64,000 nucleotides of DNA, taken from assembly GCA_041398965.1 (NCBI GenBank), contig JAWKTT010000013.1, forward strand, positions 62,001 through 126,000. Reading direction: 5' to 3'. A program made the position numbers and the translations under genes. The notes beneath the pieces are model-generated. The model was given only the letters and a program-made list of their open reading frames with translations, had not been told where the DNA came from and made no database searches. This DNA is from JAWKTT01 sp041398965. GTDB lineage: Bacteria; Planctomycetota; Planctomycetia; Planctomycetales; Planctomycetaceae. Shown here piece by piece: positions 24,650 to 33,789 of the stretch (position 1 is the first letter of the stretch; every line of letters begins with the position of its first letter).

Positions 24650-26752
24650 ATGAACCGTCGCACGATCAACTCTCAACCGCATTGGGGAACAATGTTCCGC
24701 ATCATGGCGTCACTCACTTTCCTGCTGGCAGGACTGGATGTGAAAGCACAGACGCCAGAGGACTCTCGCTGGCAAATCCGAATGGAAGCACGACTAAAAG
24801 CGATCTATGACCGCGGCGAGTTTCGCGACAAGAACCTCCGACCGAAGTGGTTAGAGGACAGTTTAGGTGTTGTTACGGAAGAGGTCGATCCCGACACGAA
24901 GCAGGTCAAGGAATGGCTTTACGAAGCGAGCACGGGTGAGAGGCAAGCATGGAAAAAGGATCAGAAGCTGGCAATGCCAGACCTTCAACGCTCCCCCAAC
25001 GGGACCCATCAACTCATCACTCGCGACGGGAAGCTGCTATCTGTCAAATTAGAGAATCAGCAGGAGACATTGCTGGTCTCCAGCCCGCCGGGACGCGAGG
25101 TTGCGTACCGAAATCCTGTCTGGAGCCCGGACGGATCCCGAGTTGTCTTCGTTGAGGCCGACTTCACCGAGGTACGGCAGCGATCGGTGTTGGTTCCGGG
25201 CGACCCGTCCTACCCTGAGGTCGAGAAGCATCGGTTTGCTCGCGTGGGCGGAGAGATTGAGAAACTGAGAATCGGCGTCGTGAACTCCGACGGACAGCAC
25301 CTGATTTGGCTGCCGATCGAGCGTCCCGAAGAGGGTTTCTATTTGGGTCAAGTCGAATGGGCGGGCAATTCGGATGAAGTCCTGGTCGAGATTTTCAGCC
25401 GCTCCAGAGACAAGCGAGACTTCCAACTCGTCTCAACGGATGGCCAGATCAAGACAATCTATTCGGAACAGAACGAAGCGTGGGTCGAGTCCAGTCAGGG
25501 AAAGAATTCCGGACTCGTATGGATTGACGGCGGTCGGGCATTCGTCGTGATCAGCGAACAGGATGGCTGGAGGCATGCCTATCGCTCTTCACGCGACGGA
25601 AGCACTGTGACGCTGTTGACTGCGGGAGACTACGACATCATTGATCGCGCAGTCATCGACGAACAACGGGGGTGGTATTACTTCTATGCTTCGCCCGATG
25701 ATGCGACACAGAAGTTGCTGTATCGCGTCGCGTTGGATGGTTCAGGCCAGCGACAGAGAATCACGCCGGAAGACCAAATCGGCACGCATGGCTATTACTT
25801 CTCCCCGGATGCGAAGTGGGCGATCCACACTTACTCAACCTTGGACTCACCTCCTGTTCATGAACTGATCGAAGTTGAAGGGCACCGTGTGGTAAAACTC
25901 CTCGAAGAGAATGACGACATCCGCAAACGGATGGCGTCACTGGTTTCGCGTCCGACCGAGTTCTTGAAACTCGATATCGGGGACGGCATCACGCTTGATG
26001 CCTGGATGATCAAACCTAAGGATTTCGATCAATCAAAGAAGTATCCGGTTTTCATTTACGTCTATGGTGAACCTCACTTGCAGACGGTCTTAAACGAATG
26101 GGGTGCCGCACAGATCGACTTCCATCGGGTGGTCGCCGATCTGGGATACATTGTGGTGTCGATCGACAATCGAGGCACTCCCGCCCCCAAGGGAGCGGCG
26201 TGGCGACGAGCCATTTATGGCAGTTTGGGACCGCTTTCCACGGAGGAGCAAGAGGCCGGGTTAAAGGCACTCGCGAAACAATGCCCCTTTGTCGATTCTT
26301 CTCGCGTCGGAATCTGGGGTTGGAGCGGTGGCGGCTCGAACACGCTGAACGCCCTGTTTCGGAAACCGGATTCGTATCATGTTGGGATTGCCGTCGTCCC
26401 TAAGCCGCAACCGCACCTTTACAACGCCTGGTTCCAAGAGATTTACATGCGAACTCGCGAGGTCAATGCGGACGGATACGAGCAGGCCGCAGCCATCAAC
26501 TACGCCGATGGCCTCAAGGGAAAGCTGCTCATCGTGACCGGATCAGGCGAAACGAACACTCACATTCAGATCGTCGAGGGATTGGTGGATCGACTCATTG
26601 CGTTAGGAAAGCCGTTTGACTACATGGTCTATCCCAATCGCAACCACGGTTTGCGTGAGGGAGATGGAACACTGGTGCATGTCAGAATGTTGATCCTAAG
26701 ATATCTGATGGAAAACCTTCCGGCAGGTCCGCGACCGGCCCCTCCAGATTAA
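24650..26752 (+). CDS. S9 (prolyl oligopeptidase/DPP-IV) family peptidase
   Basis: The 700-residue protein has an N-terminal signal (MFRIMASLTFLLAGLDVKA after 14 leading residues), a beta-propeller of about 400 residues (WSPDGSRVVFVEADF, FSPDAKWAIHTYSTL) and a C-terminal alpha/beta hydrolase (VFIYVYGEPHLQTVL, VVSIDNRGTPAPKGAAWRR). The nucleophile is Ser559 in GWSGGGSN and the His is 666 in NRNHGLREG. Where most S9 enzymes have Asp (GTADDNVH), this one has Glu634 (GSGETNTH), a substitution seen in other alpha/beta hydrolases but unusual here. It likely removes dipeptides or cuts after Pro in the periplasm. Alternative start: the internal ATG that begins the signal peptide. Confidence 0.93.
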   Translation: MNRRTINSQPHWGTMFRIMASLTFLLAGLDVKAQTPEDSRWQIRMEARLKAIYDRGEFRDKNLRPKWLEDSLGVVTEEVDPDTKQVKEWLYEASTGERQAWKKDQKLAMPDLQRSPNGTHQLITRDGKLLSVKLENQQETLLVSSPPGREVAYRNPVWSPDGSRVVFVEADFTEVRQRSVLVPGDPSYPEVEKHRFARVGGEIEKLRIGVVNSDGQHLIWLPIERPEEGFYLGQVEWAGNSDEVLVEIFSRSRDKRDFQLVSTDGQIKTIYSEQNEAWVESSQGKNSGLVWIDGGRAFVVISEQDGWRHAYRSSRDGSTVTLLTAGDYDIIDRAVIDEQRGWYYFYASPDDATQKLLYRVALDGSGQRQRITPEDQIGTHGYYFSPDAKWAIHTYSTLDSPPVHELIEVEGHRVVKLLEENDDIRKRMASLVSRPTEFLKLDIGDGITLDAWMIKPKDFDQSKKYPVFIYVYGEPHLQTVLNEWGAAQIDFHRVVADLGYIVVSIDNRGTPAPKGAAWRRAIYGSLGPLSTEEQEAGLKALAKQCPFVDSSRVGIWGWSGGGSNTLNALFRKPDSYHVGIAVVPKPQPHLYNAWFQEIYMRTREVNADGYEQAAAINYADGLKGKLLIVTGSGETNTHIQIVEGLVDRLIALGKPFDYMVYPNRNHGLREGDGTLVHVRMLILRYLMENLPAGPRPAPPD

Positions 26753-27000
26753 AAAAAGCGGATAGCACATTCATCGAGACCGCGCAAAGCGGGAAATCGC
26801 AGCACACAAGCTTTCGCCGATGCCAGAATTGCGACGCTGAACCAGCCACAGAATGATGTCGCGATGCTGCCTGCGCCAAAGCAGACTTTCGGCCAGATGG
26901 CAGAGCGGAATTGAGTCTGTCCTGTAGCCCCGGTCAAAGGCGGGGTGGCAGATGGCAATGCATGGAGACCCGTTTCACCATCGGCAGACAAGGTCGGCGA

Positions 27001-29100
27001 TTAAATGTGGGGCGAGTTGTCGGATGTGTGTGCCTGGGGGAGAACGAGTCGAAAGGTTGTCCCGGCCTCAGAGGAGTCGAGCAGTTGGAGATCACCCCCT
27101 TGTTGGCGAGCGAGACCTCGACTGAGCGCTAGTCCCAGTCCCACTCCAGGAGCTGTTCGGGCTGCTTCATGATCCGACTTCGAGAAGGGTTGAAACAGCT
27201 TCGGTCGGACATCGGACGCGACTCCTCGACCACGATCCTGCACGTCGAACGAGACTGTCGTGCCGGTGTCGAGGCAACAAATCGTCAACTCGGGGGAACT
27301 CGGATTGCTGCCATACTTGCAGGCGTTGTCGATCAGGTTCAGCAGAATCTGTTCGATGACCGTTGGCTCGACAAGGACCGGGACATCGGCGAATTGAGAA
27401 CTGGTCGACGACGACGAATCGTGCAGTCCGTCGAGACCGACGATGGTCTGTCCGCCGAGTGTCGCCTGGGCTTGTAATCTCTGCTCCATGTGCCTCAACA
27501 GTTCCCGAGTTGAGATTAATGTACGCGGGGGCATCGCCGGTTGACGTTCGAGTCTCGCATAGGCGAGCACGTTGTCGACCAGATGCCCCAGACGGGATGA
27601 CTCGCGATGGAGCGTCTCGAGGTAGTCTTGCTGCTTAATCGGATCGCGAACCATGCCGCCGGCGAGCATCTCGGTGTAGAGTTGAAACGTGGTGAGCGGA
27701 GAACGGAGTTCGTGTGTCACCGCGGAAACAAACGCCGCTCGCCGTTCGCTGAGTGCCGTCACCCCCATGATGAGGTACACAAACCCCGCCGCCGCCGCGA
27801 GGAGTCCAACCCACGCAATGGCGATCGCCAGCATGGTCGGAGTCCATTCCCAAGAGACCGCTGTGATGGCAGGGAGTTGTAGACTTGCCGGGAGCGAAGC
27901 GAGAGCCCGAGCGGGGGTCTCAGTGGCTTCAACTCGAATTGGTTCGAGCGTCGCTTCGGGGAGGACGTCCTGAATTTCGAGCAAGAGATCGTGTTGCAGT
28001 TGCTCCCAATTGAGCCAGCATCCTTGGATGACCGTCTCGTCGTTGCGAACAACTCGTCGGGCCAGCAACAGCTTCTGATTTACCCACAATGGACGGCTCA
28101 CCCCTTCGCGAACGGTACGGTCAAACAGTGCCTCATCCAGATTCGAACGTTGTTCAATGACCGCTTGTTGAGCATACCCCTGCAACCGATTCGACCGGCT
28201 CCCAAAGTCGTTCTGCGATTGGAGCAAATCCACCAGTTGAGGGAGGGCCTGCTGCATAGACTCTTCTTGTGCTTCTTGCTGAGTCGCCTCGTCCGGTTCA
28301 CGAAAAACTTGCTCCGAAATCGATGTCTGTTGCCGACCGGAATGGGGAGTGACTGACTGACTGGAATTCCCATAAGGTGACTCCAGCAACTTACCACCAC
28401 GTCCATATTGAGCCGCCCCCTGTCCGATTTGTGCTGTCGGTCTGGTCAAACTCTGACTGCCATTGTCGAACTCTTGCGGTGATTCATTGGAAGAGGTTCT
28501 TGTGGTTGTGGAAGATGGCAGGTCATCCTGAGTCGACCTTGAGGTGTCACTGTTCAATGAGGCGAGTTGCGTCGTCGGTGTCGACTGGGTGAACTCATCC
28601 GGGAGTCTGCTCAGTAACTCCGCATAGTTCAGGACGTCATCTAACTCGACACTCTTCACGGTATTGATGGAGAGTTGTTCGGGAGCAAGTCCATTCGTCA
28701 GTGCCCAGTCCCGGTCCTGTTCCAATGGAAGTTGCGGCGAGTCGAGCGTTCCGTCTGGACAGAGTTCAAAATTGAGGTTGACATAGGCCGATGGCTGATT
28801 CAACAACGGCGATGGCAGACGTTGCGGGAGATCGCCCGGATGAAGTCCCTGAGTTTGTGTCAACACTGGCTGATAGACGAAGTAGGGGCGTGCCGCCTCT
28901 GCCGCAATGATCGGCATTGCCATGCTATCCATTCGCCACAAAGCGACACTGGCCCGTTGCTCCTGCTCGGACCGCAATTTCGTCAGGCGGTCCTGTCTAT
29001 CGAGTTCTAACACCTTAATTGTCAGCCAGCCAAAGCCGACAAACACGATCGCCCCCATGCTGGCAAGTGCGATCCAGATCTGATGCGGTCGTTTCCACAT
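27001..29100 (-). CDS. Two-component sensor histidine kinase with a large periplasmic domain
   Basis: The 699-residue kinase has TM1 at ~10-30, a periplasmic region of almost 390 residues, TM2 at ~421-446 (MLAIAIAWVGLLAAAAGFVY), a HisKA segment with His463 (AFVSAVTHELRSPLTTF) and a HATPase domain (IEQILLNLIDNACKYGS, VQDRGRGVASDVRPKLF, GVGLGLALSRGLARQQGG). The periplasmic part includes a Ser/Thr/Gln-rich low-complexity stretch (~172-235) and Gln/Arg-rich segments; I see no named sensor domain. It lies 45 bases after its response regulator, and both follow a secreted thioredoxin-like gene on the same strand. Confidence 0.94.
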   Translation of the reverse strand: MWKRPHQIWIALASMGAIVFVGFGWLTIKVLELDRQDRLTKLRSEQEQRASVALWRMDSMAMPIIAAEAARPYFVYQPVLTQTQGLHPGDLPQRLPSPLLNQPSAYVNLNFELCPDGTLDSPQLPLEQDRDWALTNGLAPEQLSINTVKSVELDDVLNYAELLSRLPDEFTQSTPTTQLASLNSDTSRSTQDDLPSSTTTRTSSNESPQEFDNGSQSLTRPTAQIGQGAAQYGRGGKLLESPYGNSSQSVTPHSGRQQTSISEQVFREPDEATQQEAQEESMQQALPQLVDLLQSQNDFGSRSNRLQGYAQQAVIEQRSNLDEALFDRTVREGVSRPLWVNQKLLLARRVVRNDETVIQGCWLNWEQLQHDLLLEIQDVLPEATLEPIRVEATETPARALASLPASLQLPAITAVSWEWTPTMLAIAIAWVGLLAAAAGFVYLIMGVTALSERRAAFVSAVTHELRSPLTTFQLYTEMLAGGMVRDPIKQQDYLETLHRESSRLGHLVDNVLAYARLERQPAMPPRTLISTRELLRHMEQRLQAQATLGGQTIVGLDGLHDSSSSTSSQFADVPVLVEPTVIEQILLNLIDNACKYGSNPSSPELTICCLDTGTTVSFDVQDRGRGVASDVRPKLFQPFSKSDHEAARTAPGVGLGLALSRGLARQQGGDLQLLDSSEAGTTFRLVLPQAHTSDNSPHI

Positions 29101-29145
29101 GGAAGGTTACTTTCGTCGTCGCATTGGGTCACGAGTGAGAATGTC

Positions 29146-29850
29146 TTAAGGAGTTCCGGGGCGCCACAAATAACCCCGTCCACGAACTGTGACAATCAAC
29201 TCCGAATTGGGGGAACGATCTCCCAACTTCTCTCGGAGTCGGGCGATGTGCATGTCGATCGTGCGGGTGGTTACGCCGCGCGAGTCGATCCCCCACACCT
29301 TCTCCAGCAACTCCTCTCGTCCAACCGGTCTTCCGGCATGCCCCAGAAAGTAGGTGAGAATGTCCGACTCGCGTGGAGAGAGTTCTTGTCGCACTCCCCG
29401 TTCGTTGACAAATTCGGCTTGCCGCAAGTTGAGCTGCCCGAAGCCTGGAAGTTCGACCGTCTCGGGAGCCGTGTCGTCGACCGGTGCCCGACGCAGTACC
29501 GCTTCGATTCTCGCCAGCAGTTCCCGCACACTAAACGGCTTGACGATGTAGTCATCGGCCCCCAGTTGAAGCCCCCGAATGCGATCGTTCTCGTCCCCGC
29601 GAGCTGTCAGCAGGATCACCGGTTTCGAGGGGCGTCGTTCGCGAACTTCTGCGAGCACGTCGAGTCCCGTTCCGTCAGGAAGCAGGACATCGAGAAGTAA
29701 CAAGTCGTACCCCCCCGCGACCGCCAGCGGCAATCCTTCCGCTACGTTCGCCCCTTGTAACACGCGATAGGACGAATACTCCAACATGTCGACAATCCCC
29801 TGCCGTATAGCCGCATCGTCTTCAATCGTCAGGATAGTTCGTGGTGACAT
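29146..29850 (-). CDS. OmpR-family response regulator
   Basis: The 234-residue protein has a receiver (ILTIEDDAAIRQGIVDML, LLLDVLLPDGTGLDVL with phosphoacceptor Asp54, VILLTARGDENDRIRGL, DDYIVKPF with Lys104) and a winged-helix effector (LSPRESDILTYFLGHAGRPV, SRGVTTRTIDMHIARLREKL, IVTVRGRGYLWRP). All phosphorylation residues are present. It is the partner of the histidine kinase encoded immediately downstream. The regulon cannot be read from the sequence; the adjacent secreted protein is the obvious candidate target. Confidence 0.95.
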   Translation of the reverse strand: MSPRTILTIEDDAAIRQGIVDMLEYSSYRVLQGANVAEGLPLAVAGGYDLLLLDVLLPDGTGLDVLAEVRERRPSKPVILLTARGDENDRIRGLQLGADDYIVKPFSVRELLARIEAVLRRAPVDDTAPETVELPGFGQLNLRQAEFVNERGVRQELSPRESDILTYFLGHAGRPVGREELLEKVWGIDSRGVTTRTIDMHIARLREKLGDRSPNSELIVTVRGRGYLWRPGTP

Positions 29851-29909
29851 GGAACGCTCGTAAGAACTCCTCGAAGCTCCCGACGGCGCGGGAGACCAAT
29901 AAACGACTT

Positions 29910-31466
29910 CTAGCGAGAGAAAACTCGCCCCGGAAACTCAGTCCCTCCCGCCACTCCAGCGTTGGTCAGCCCGGTGTAGACATCTCGTTCGACGAGACCG
30001 AGCCAAGGATCGTTGCTGGGGGTCAGGAAGAGTTCAGCATACACCCGTTCGTTGAGCGTGACGAGGTCATTCCCACGTTCGCCGGCGATGAACCACTCGT
30101 GAATCTGTCGATGCAGTTGATATTCGTTGCGAACGGTGTCGATGGCGACGCTCGACTGCAGACGGGAGAACAACTTTGCCAGCATCGGGCCTTCGATGTC
30201 GGTCTTTGACATTGCCAGTCGAGCCGCGTTGATGGCCACAGGGTTCTCCCGAACCATCACGTTTCGACTCGTCTCATCGAAAGCGACTTCAGACTGATGC
30301 AATGCTGCGAGATTGAGCCAGAACTGAGCGTCATCAGTGTCACTCGTCACGGGTGGCGTCATGGTGACACTCGCCAAAGGCTTCAACTCGACCGACCGTT
30401 TGGGGACCGCAATTGCTGTCGCCGCGGCTGCCGGAATCGTCCCTTGTTTCGCGGGCGCGTCCGACGACGGAGGGGTCTCTGCGGTGGGAGTCTCGGCACC
30501 TTGAGCTTCGACTGCCGGGGAGACGGCCTGGGGAATGCCCTTTGCGTCACCAGTTGACTCGCTTGCCAATGAAGGAAGCACCAATTGCGATCGAGCATGT
30601 CTGTTCAAACGGATCGCAACTTCCTGTCGCTGCAAAGTCTCCAGATCAGCACGCCACTGTTGGTCCAATTGGAAGAGAGAATCGCGGTGATAGGCTTCGA
30701 CGAGTGTATCCCGCTCGCCCGGAGAGGCCAGCACCTCTTTCCCTAGCGAATTGACACGATCCAGCCAACTGATGAACCTCTGCGGACTATACAATCCCGG
30801 CAGCACATCCATCGCGTGCCCATTCGAGTCGAGCACATAGTGAGCGCTGTTACCGGTAATCGTGCGCACGAGCTTTCGTCCGTCGCCGAAGTCAATCGTA
30901 ATCACCGGAACCGGCCGCACACTTTCCCAATGCAGCACGAACTCGTCCCGAAGTCGACGAGACACTTCGGCATTCGAATACAGTGTCGTCCGAAAGAATC
31001 GGCTATTGGCACAGCTTAACTCATCCGTCAGTTTGCCGAGCATTCTTAAAGACAAGATCGGCTTGCCACTCTCCTTCGACTCCAGCTTGGCCGCTTCCAG
31101 GTCGGTATACCAGAACAGCCGCGATGACGTGCAGTACCGTTGCCCCCCCACAGCATCAATAAACAGTTCGAGGTCATTAAGCGCCTTTTGCAGACGCATC
31201 ACAGCGGGCCCTTCGGTCGCCTGTTGAAGCGATTCTATGAGGCCGTCCCGTTCAAGGAACATCTCCTGAAGTCGCTCGGGGCCAAATATCCGCGCTTTAT
31301 CAACCATTTGCTGCGCTTCTTCCACCTTGCCCAACTTGATCAACTCGGCATACATCGCTGCCCCGTCGCCGTAACTGCAAGCCAAGACCTGTGACGCTCC
31401 GAGTGTGACCGATATGAAGAGAGCCAAGATTACCATCTCCGCAAATCGCTTGCTTGCTAGTCGCAT
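29910..31466 (-). CDS. Secreted thioredoxin-fold-like protein of unknown function
   Basis: A 518-residue exported protein (signal: MVILALFISVTLGASQVLA, then CSYGDG). The start is ATG 31466 because TGGAGG lies just upstream. The region ~115-250 (WYTDLEAAKLESKESGKPIL, SLRMLGKLTDELSCANSRFF, LRDEFVLHWESVRP, AHYVLDSNGHAMDVLPGLYS) follows a thioredoxin fold, including the strand-turn-helix after KPIL, but the CxxC is replaced by SCANS, so classical oxidoreductase activity is unlikely. An Ala/Pro/Thr-rich linker (~320-365) leads to a C-terminal domain of unknown type. It is the first gene before a two-component pair (59-base gap), so it may be sensed or controlled by them. Confidence 0.75.
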   Translation of the reverse strand: MRLASKRFAEMVILALFISVTLGASQVLACSYGDGAAMYAELIKLGKVEEAQQMVDKARIFGPERLQEMFLERDGLIESLQQATEGPAVMRLQKALNDLELFIDAVGGQRYCTSSRLFWYTDLEAAKLESKESGKPILSLRMLGKLTDELSCANSRFFRTTLYSNAEVSRRLRDEFVLHWESVRPVPVITIDFGDGRKLVRTITGNSAHYVLDSNGHAMDVLPGLYSPQRFISWLDRVNSLGKEVLASPGERDTLVEAYHRDSLFQLDQQWRADLETLQRQEVAIRLNRHARSQLVLPSLASESTGDAKGIPQAVSPAVEAQGAETPTAETPPSSDAPAKQGTIPAAAATAIAVPKRSVELKPLASVTMTPPVTSDTDDAQFWLNLAALHQSEVAFDETSRNVMVRENPVAINAARLAMSKTDIEGPMLAKLFSRLQSSVAIDTVRNEYQLHRQIHEWFIAGERGNDLVTLNERVYAELFLTPSNDPWLGLVERDVYTGLTNAGVAGGTEFPGRVFSR

Positions 31467-31801
31467 GATCGCCTCCAGTGAGAAGAAGAGTTCGCCGGGT
31501 TTCGCCCTCGGCTATCTTCGACCAATCGTACAACGAAATCCTCACTTGCCGCGTAACAGCGTTGTAACAACCGGCACCACACTCCCGCCTTGCTCTGATT
31601 TCGTCGCCGAAGAGATTGCGAAGGGGTCAGCCCACCCGAAGTTCCTGTTGTATGAAGGTGACGAGAACGACCGGTTCAACCCTCATCTCATAAATCGTGC
31701 CGGGAGTATTACCTCCTGAATCCTTCGTTTGTGCCCAGTCGGTGATTTTCGTAGCATCCACCCTGTCACAAAAACATTTCCCTCAAGGAACTTGATTACT
31801 C
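31467..31801. other. Divergent intergenic region before the cyclophilin gene
   Basis: About 335 bases between divergent genes, presumably with promoters for both. No gene or repeat is recognised. Confidence 0.4.
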
Positions 31802-32335
31802 ATGAATCGTCGTGCTGAAGTTGATGCTGCTCTGGTCAATGTGGACTTTGCGAAGACCCGCTATGTGGTGGCCTTCGAGACTTCTGAAGGTCCATTGAAC
31901 CTCGAATTCTGGCCGGATGTCGCCCCCGGACACTGCAAGAATCTCATCGGACTAGCCAAGATCGGCTTCTACGATGGCATTATCGTGCATCGTGTGATTT
32001 CCGATTTTGTCATTCAGATGGGATGTCCACAGGGGACCGGAACCGGAGGTCCGGGATATCAGATCAAAGCCGAGTTCAACGACCGCCTGCACGAAGAGGG
32101 GGTGTTGTCGATGGCTCGAACCAGCGACCCAAACTCGGCTGGCTCGCAGTTCTTCGTCTGTCTGGGTCGGGTTCCCCATCTCGACAAGCAATACACCGCC
32201 TTTGGGAAACTTGCCGATGCCGAGAGTATCGCGACGCTACGCAAGATCGGAGCGACCGAGACCGACCGATCCGATCGCCCACGCAATCCAGTGACGATCA
32301 TCAAGGGGACTGTCCTTGAATCTCCGTTGGCATAG
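31802..32335 (+). CDS. ppiB: Peptidyl-prolyl cis-trans isomerase, cyclophilin type
   Basis: Cyclophilins speed up prolyl isomerisation during folding. The 177-residue protein has the family motifs: GPLNLEFWPDVAPGHCKNLI, YDGIIVHRVISDFVIQMGCP with the catalytic Arg, GTGTGGPGYQIKAEF, GVLSMARTSDPNSAGSQFFV, and LDKQYTAFGKL. The usual Trp of the active site is not seen in the HLDKQYTAFG segment, as in many bacterial members. No signal peptide is present, so it is cytoplasmic. The start is ATG 31802. Confidence 0.95.
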   Translation: MNRRAEVDAALVNVDFAKTRYVVAFETSEGPLNLEFWPDVAPGHCKNLIGLAKIGFYDGIIVHRVISDFVIQMGCPQGTGTGGPGYQIKAEFNDRLHEEGVLSMARTSDPNSAGSQFFVCLGRVPHLDKQYTAFGKLADAESIATLRKIGATETDRSDRPRNPVTIIKGTVLESPLA

Positions 32336-32360
32336 TCATCGGACGTCGAATGAATCCCTG

Positions 32361-32385
32361 TCACCCGAGGCCATCCCTCGGGTGA
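32361..32385 (+). repeat. Stable hairpin between ppiB and the lipoprotein gene
   Basis: TCACCCGAGG (32361-32370) and CCTCGGGTGA (32376-32385) form a perfect 10-bp stem with a CCATC loop. No T-run follows, so it is more likely a mRNA-stabilising or processing element than a complete terminator. It covers the first base of the only in-frame ATG (32385) of the downstream gene, which argues against that start. Confidence 0.55.
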
Positions 32386-32522
32386 TGGGGACGACTGCGC
32401 CGTTTCTTGCGATCATCCCCCTTCCCCCCGAGACGACGGACTTCCCTGACCGTCGAACGCTAAAGTCCCCACCTGCACCAAATGACCCGGTTGACGATGT
32501 TCGTTCCCGCAACGAAGTCCTG

Positions 32523-33617
32523 TTGCGACTGAAACGATTCGCTCTGTGTGTTGTGACGCTGGCCATCTCGCTCGCTGGGTTTGCGGGTTGCGAATCCTCC
32601 TCTCCTTCGGCCCCCAAAGCCGATTCGGGGATCGTGTTCCCGGAACCAACGATTGCTGGGCCGATACTGTTCAGCGAAGTCGCGGCCGGGACGGTGGACG
32701 ACGCGACAATGCGACCACTGCTCCGAGTCTCCAACAGTTCAGATGCTGCGAGGTCCATCAAGTTTGATGGCACCGGCTGTTCCTGTTACTCGCTGAAACT
32801 CGGTGACCAGGTACTCCGTCCGGAAGACTCCATCGAACTGGCAGCGGGAGAGTCGAAAGAGTTTCGGTTCTCGTACAACGATCCGCCGCGCCCCAAAGAA
32901 TCGGACTTTCTCGCGAGGTTTTCCAGTTCCGCTGGTTCCGAGTATCACACTCACGAACTCCGTCAGACGCTCCAGATTCTAGCCGACATCGATTTGACTC
33001 CCGAAGTCTTGACCTCAACGTTTACTCCGGGACTCACGCCCGCCCCACTTTCGCTAAACGTCACGTTGAGATCACGCGATCGAGCCGTTGTTGATGAGTC
33101 ACCACAATTAATCACTCCACCGGAATGGATTCAGCCGGGAATTTGGAGTGCGATCCAGGAAGCAACGGAGGAAGATGGTGTTTGGAGGCGATCTTGGACG
33201 CTGGAAGTCTCCTTTGTTCTTGATCCATCACAACCAGTTCAGACTCGGCACTGGACTGGCAGTGTGCAGAACGAGTCACGACTTTCTGTCCCAGTGTCGA
33301 TCTCACTTCGTCAGCGGGTTGGCGTTTCGGCACCGACTCTCGTCCCTTTAGGGCCGGTGACTCAGGGTGTCGAAAAAGTTCGCCGCGTCTTGCTTCGCTC
33401 GGTCGACGATCATCCCTTCCAAGTGATCGGCATCGTCAGCGATGACCCGCAAGTCAGCGCAATGGCCGATCAACAGACTCCCGCCCTGCAACAATGGATT
33501 ACAATTCGATGCAGCGGGGAGGCTCCCGGTAACCTCAATGCCCGCATCGCTTGCCAGTTGTCGCACTCCGTCACCCCTGAAGTCAGTTTCCAAGTGACCG
33601 GAACCATTACCGAGTAA
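32523..33617 (+). CDS. Lipoprotein with DUF1573-like repeats
   Basis: From TTG 32523 the protein has 364 residues and a lipoprotein signal: basic n-region (RLKRF), hydrophobic core and lipobox ending FAGC, giving a lipidated Cys. A longer frame extends upstream to 32316, but it starts inside ppiB and its residues do not look coded. The mature protein has two regions resembling DUF1573-type beta-sandwich domains: ~85-190 (LLRVSNSSDAARSIKFDGTG with CSCYSLKLGD) and ~290-360 (RRVLLRSVDDHPFQVIGI). It may be a planctomycete surface or periplasmic lipoprotein. The start codon is uncertain. Confidence 0.65.
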   Translation: MRLKRFALCVVTLAISLAGFAGCESSSPSAPKADSGIVFPEPTIAGPILFSEVAAGTVDDATMRPLLRVSNSSDAARSIKFDGTGCSCYSLKLGDQVLRPEDSIELAAGESKEFRFSYNDPPRPKESDFLARFSSSAGSEYHTHELRQTLQILADIDLTPEVLTSTFTPGLTPAPLSLNVTLRSRDRAVVDESPQLITPPEWIQPGIWSAIQEATEEDGVWRRSWTLEVSFVLDPSQPVQTRHWTGSVQNESRLSVPVSISLRQRVGVSAPTLVPLGPVTQGVEKVRRVLLRSVDDHPFQVIGIVSDDPQVSAMADQQTPALQQWITIRCSGEAPGNLNARIACQLSHSVTPEVSFQVTGTITE

Positions 33618-33789
33618 GCTGTCGCGACAATCCTCAGGCTCGTAGAGCAAAGGCATTGTGACGAAATGGCAGCGGTCATTAAGGCACTTCGCGAAAACCG
33701 CGACGATCTGAAACCTCGCACGACATTGCGGGGTACATCGTCGTACGAGACTGTTCGTGCCCCTGTTGATTTTTCAGGACGATCGACTT

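Noticed and set aside
32316..32522. Upstream extension of the lipoprotein frame back into ppiB
   Set aside because: It would start inside ppiB with TTG or at an ATG buried in a 10-bp hairpin, and it would put the lipoprotein signal about 45-70 residues into the protein, where it would not work.
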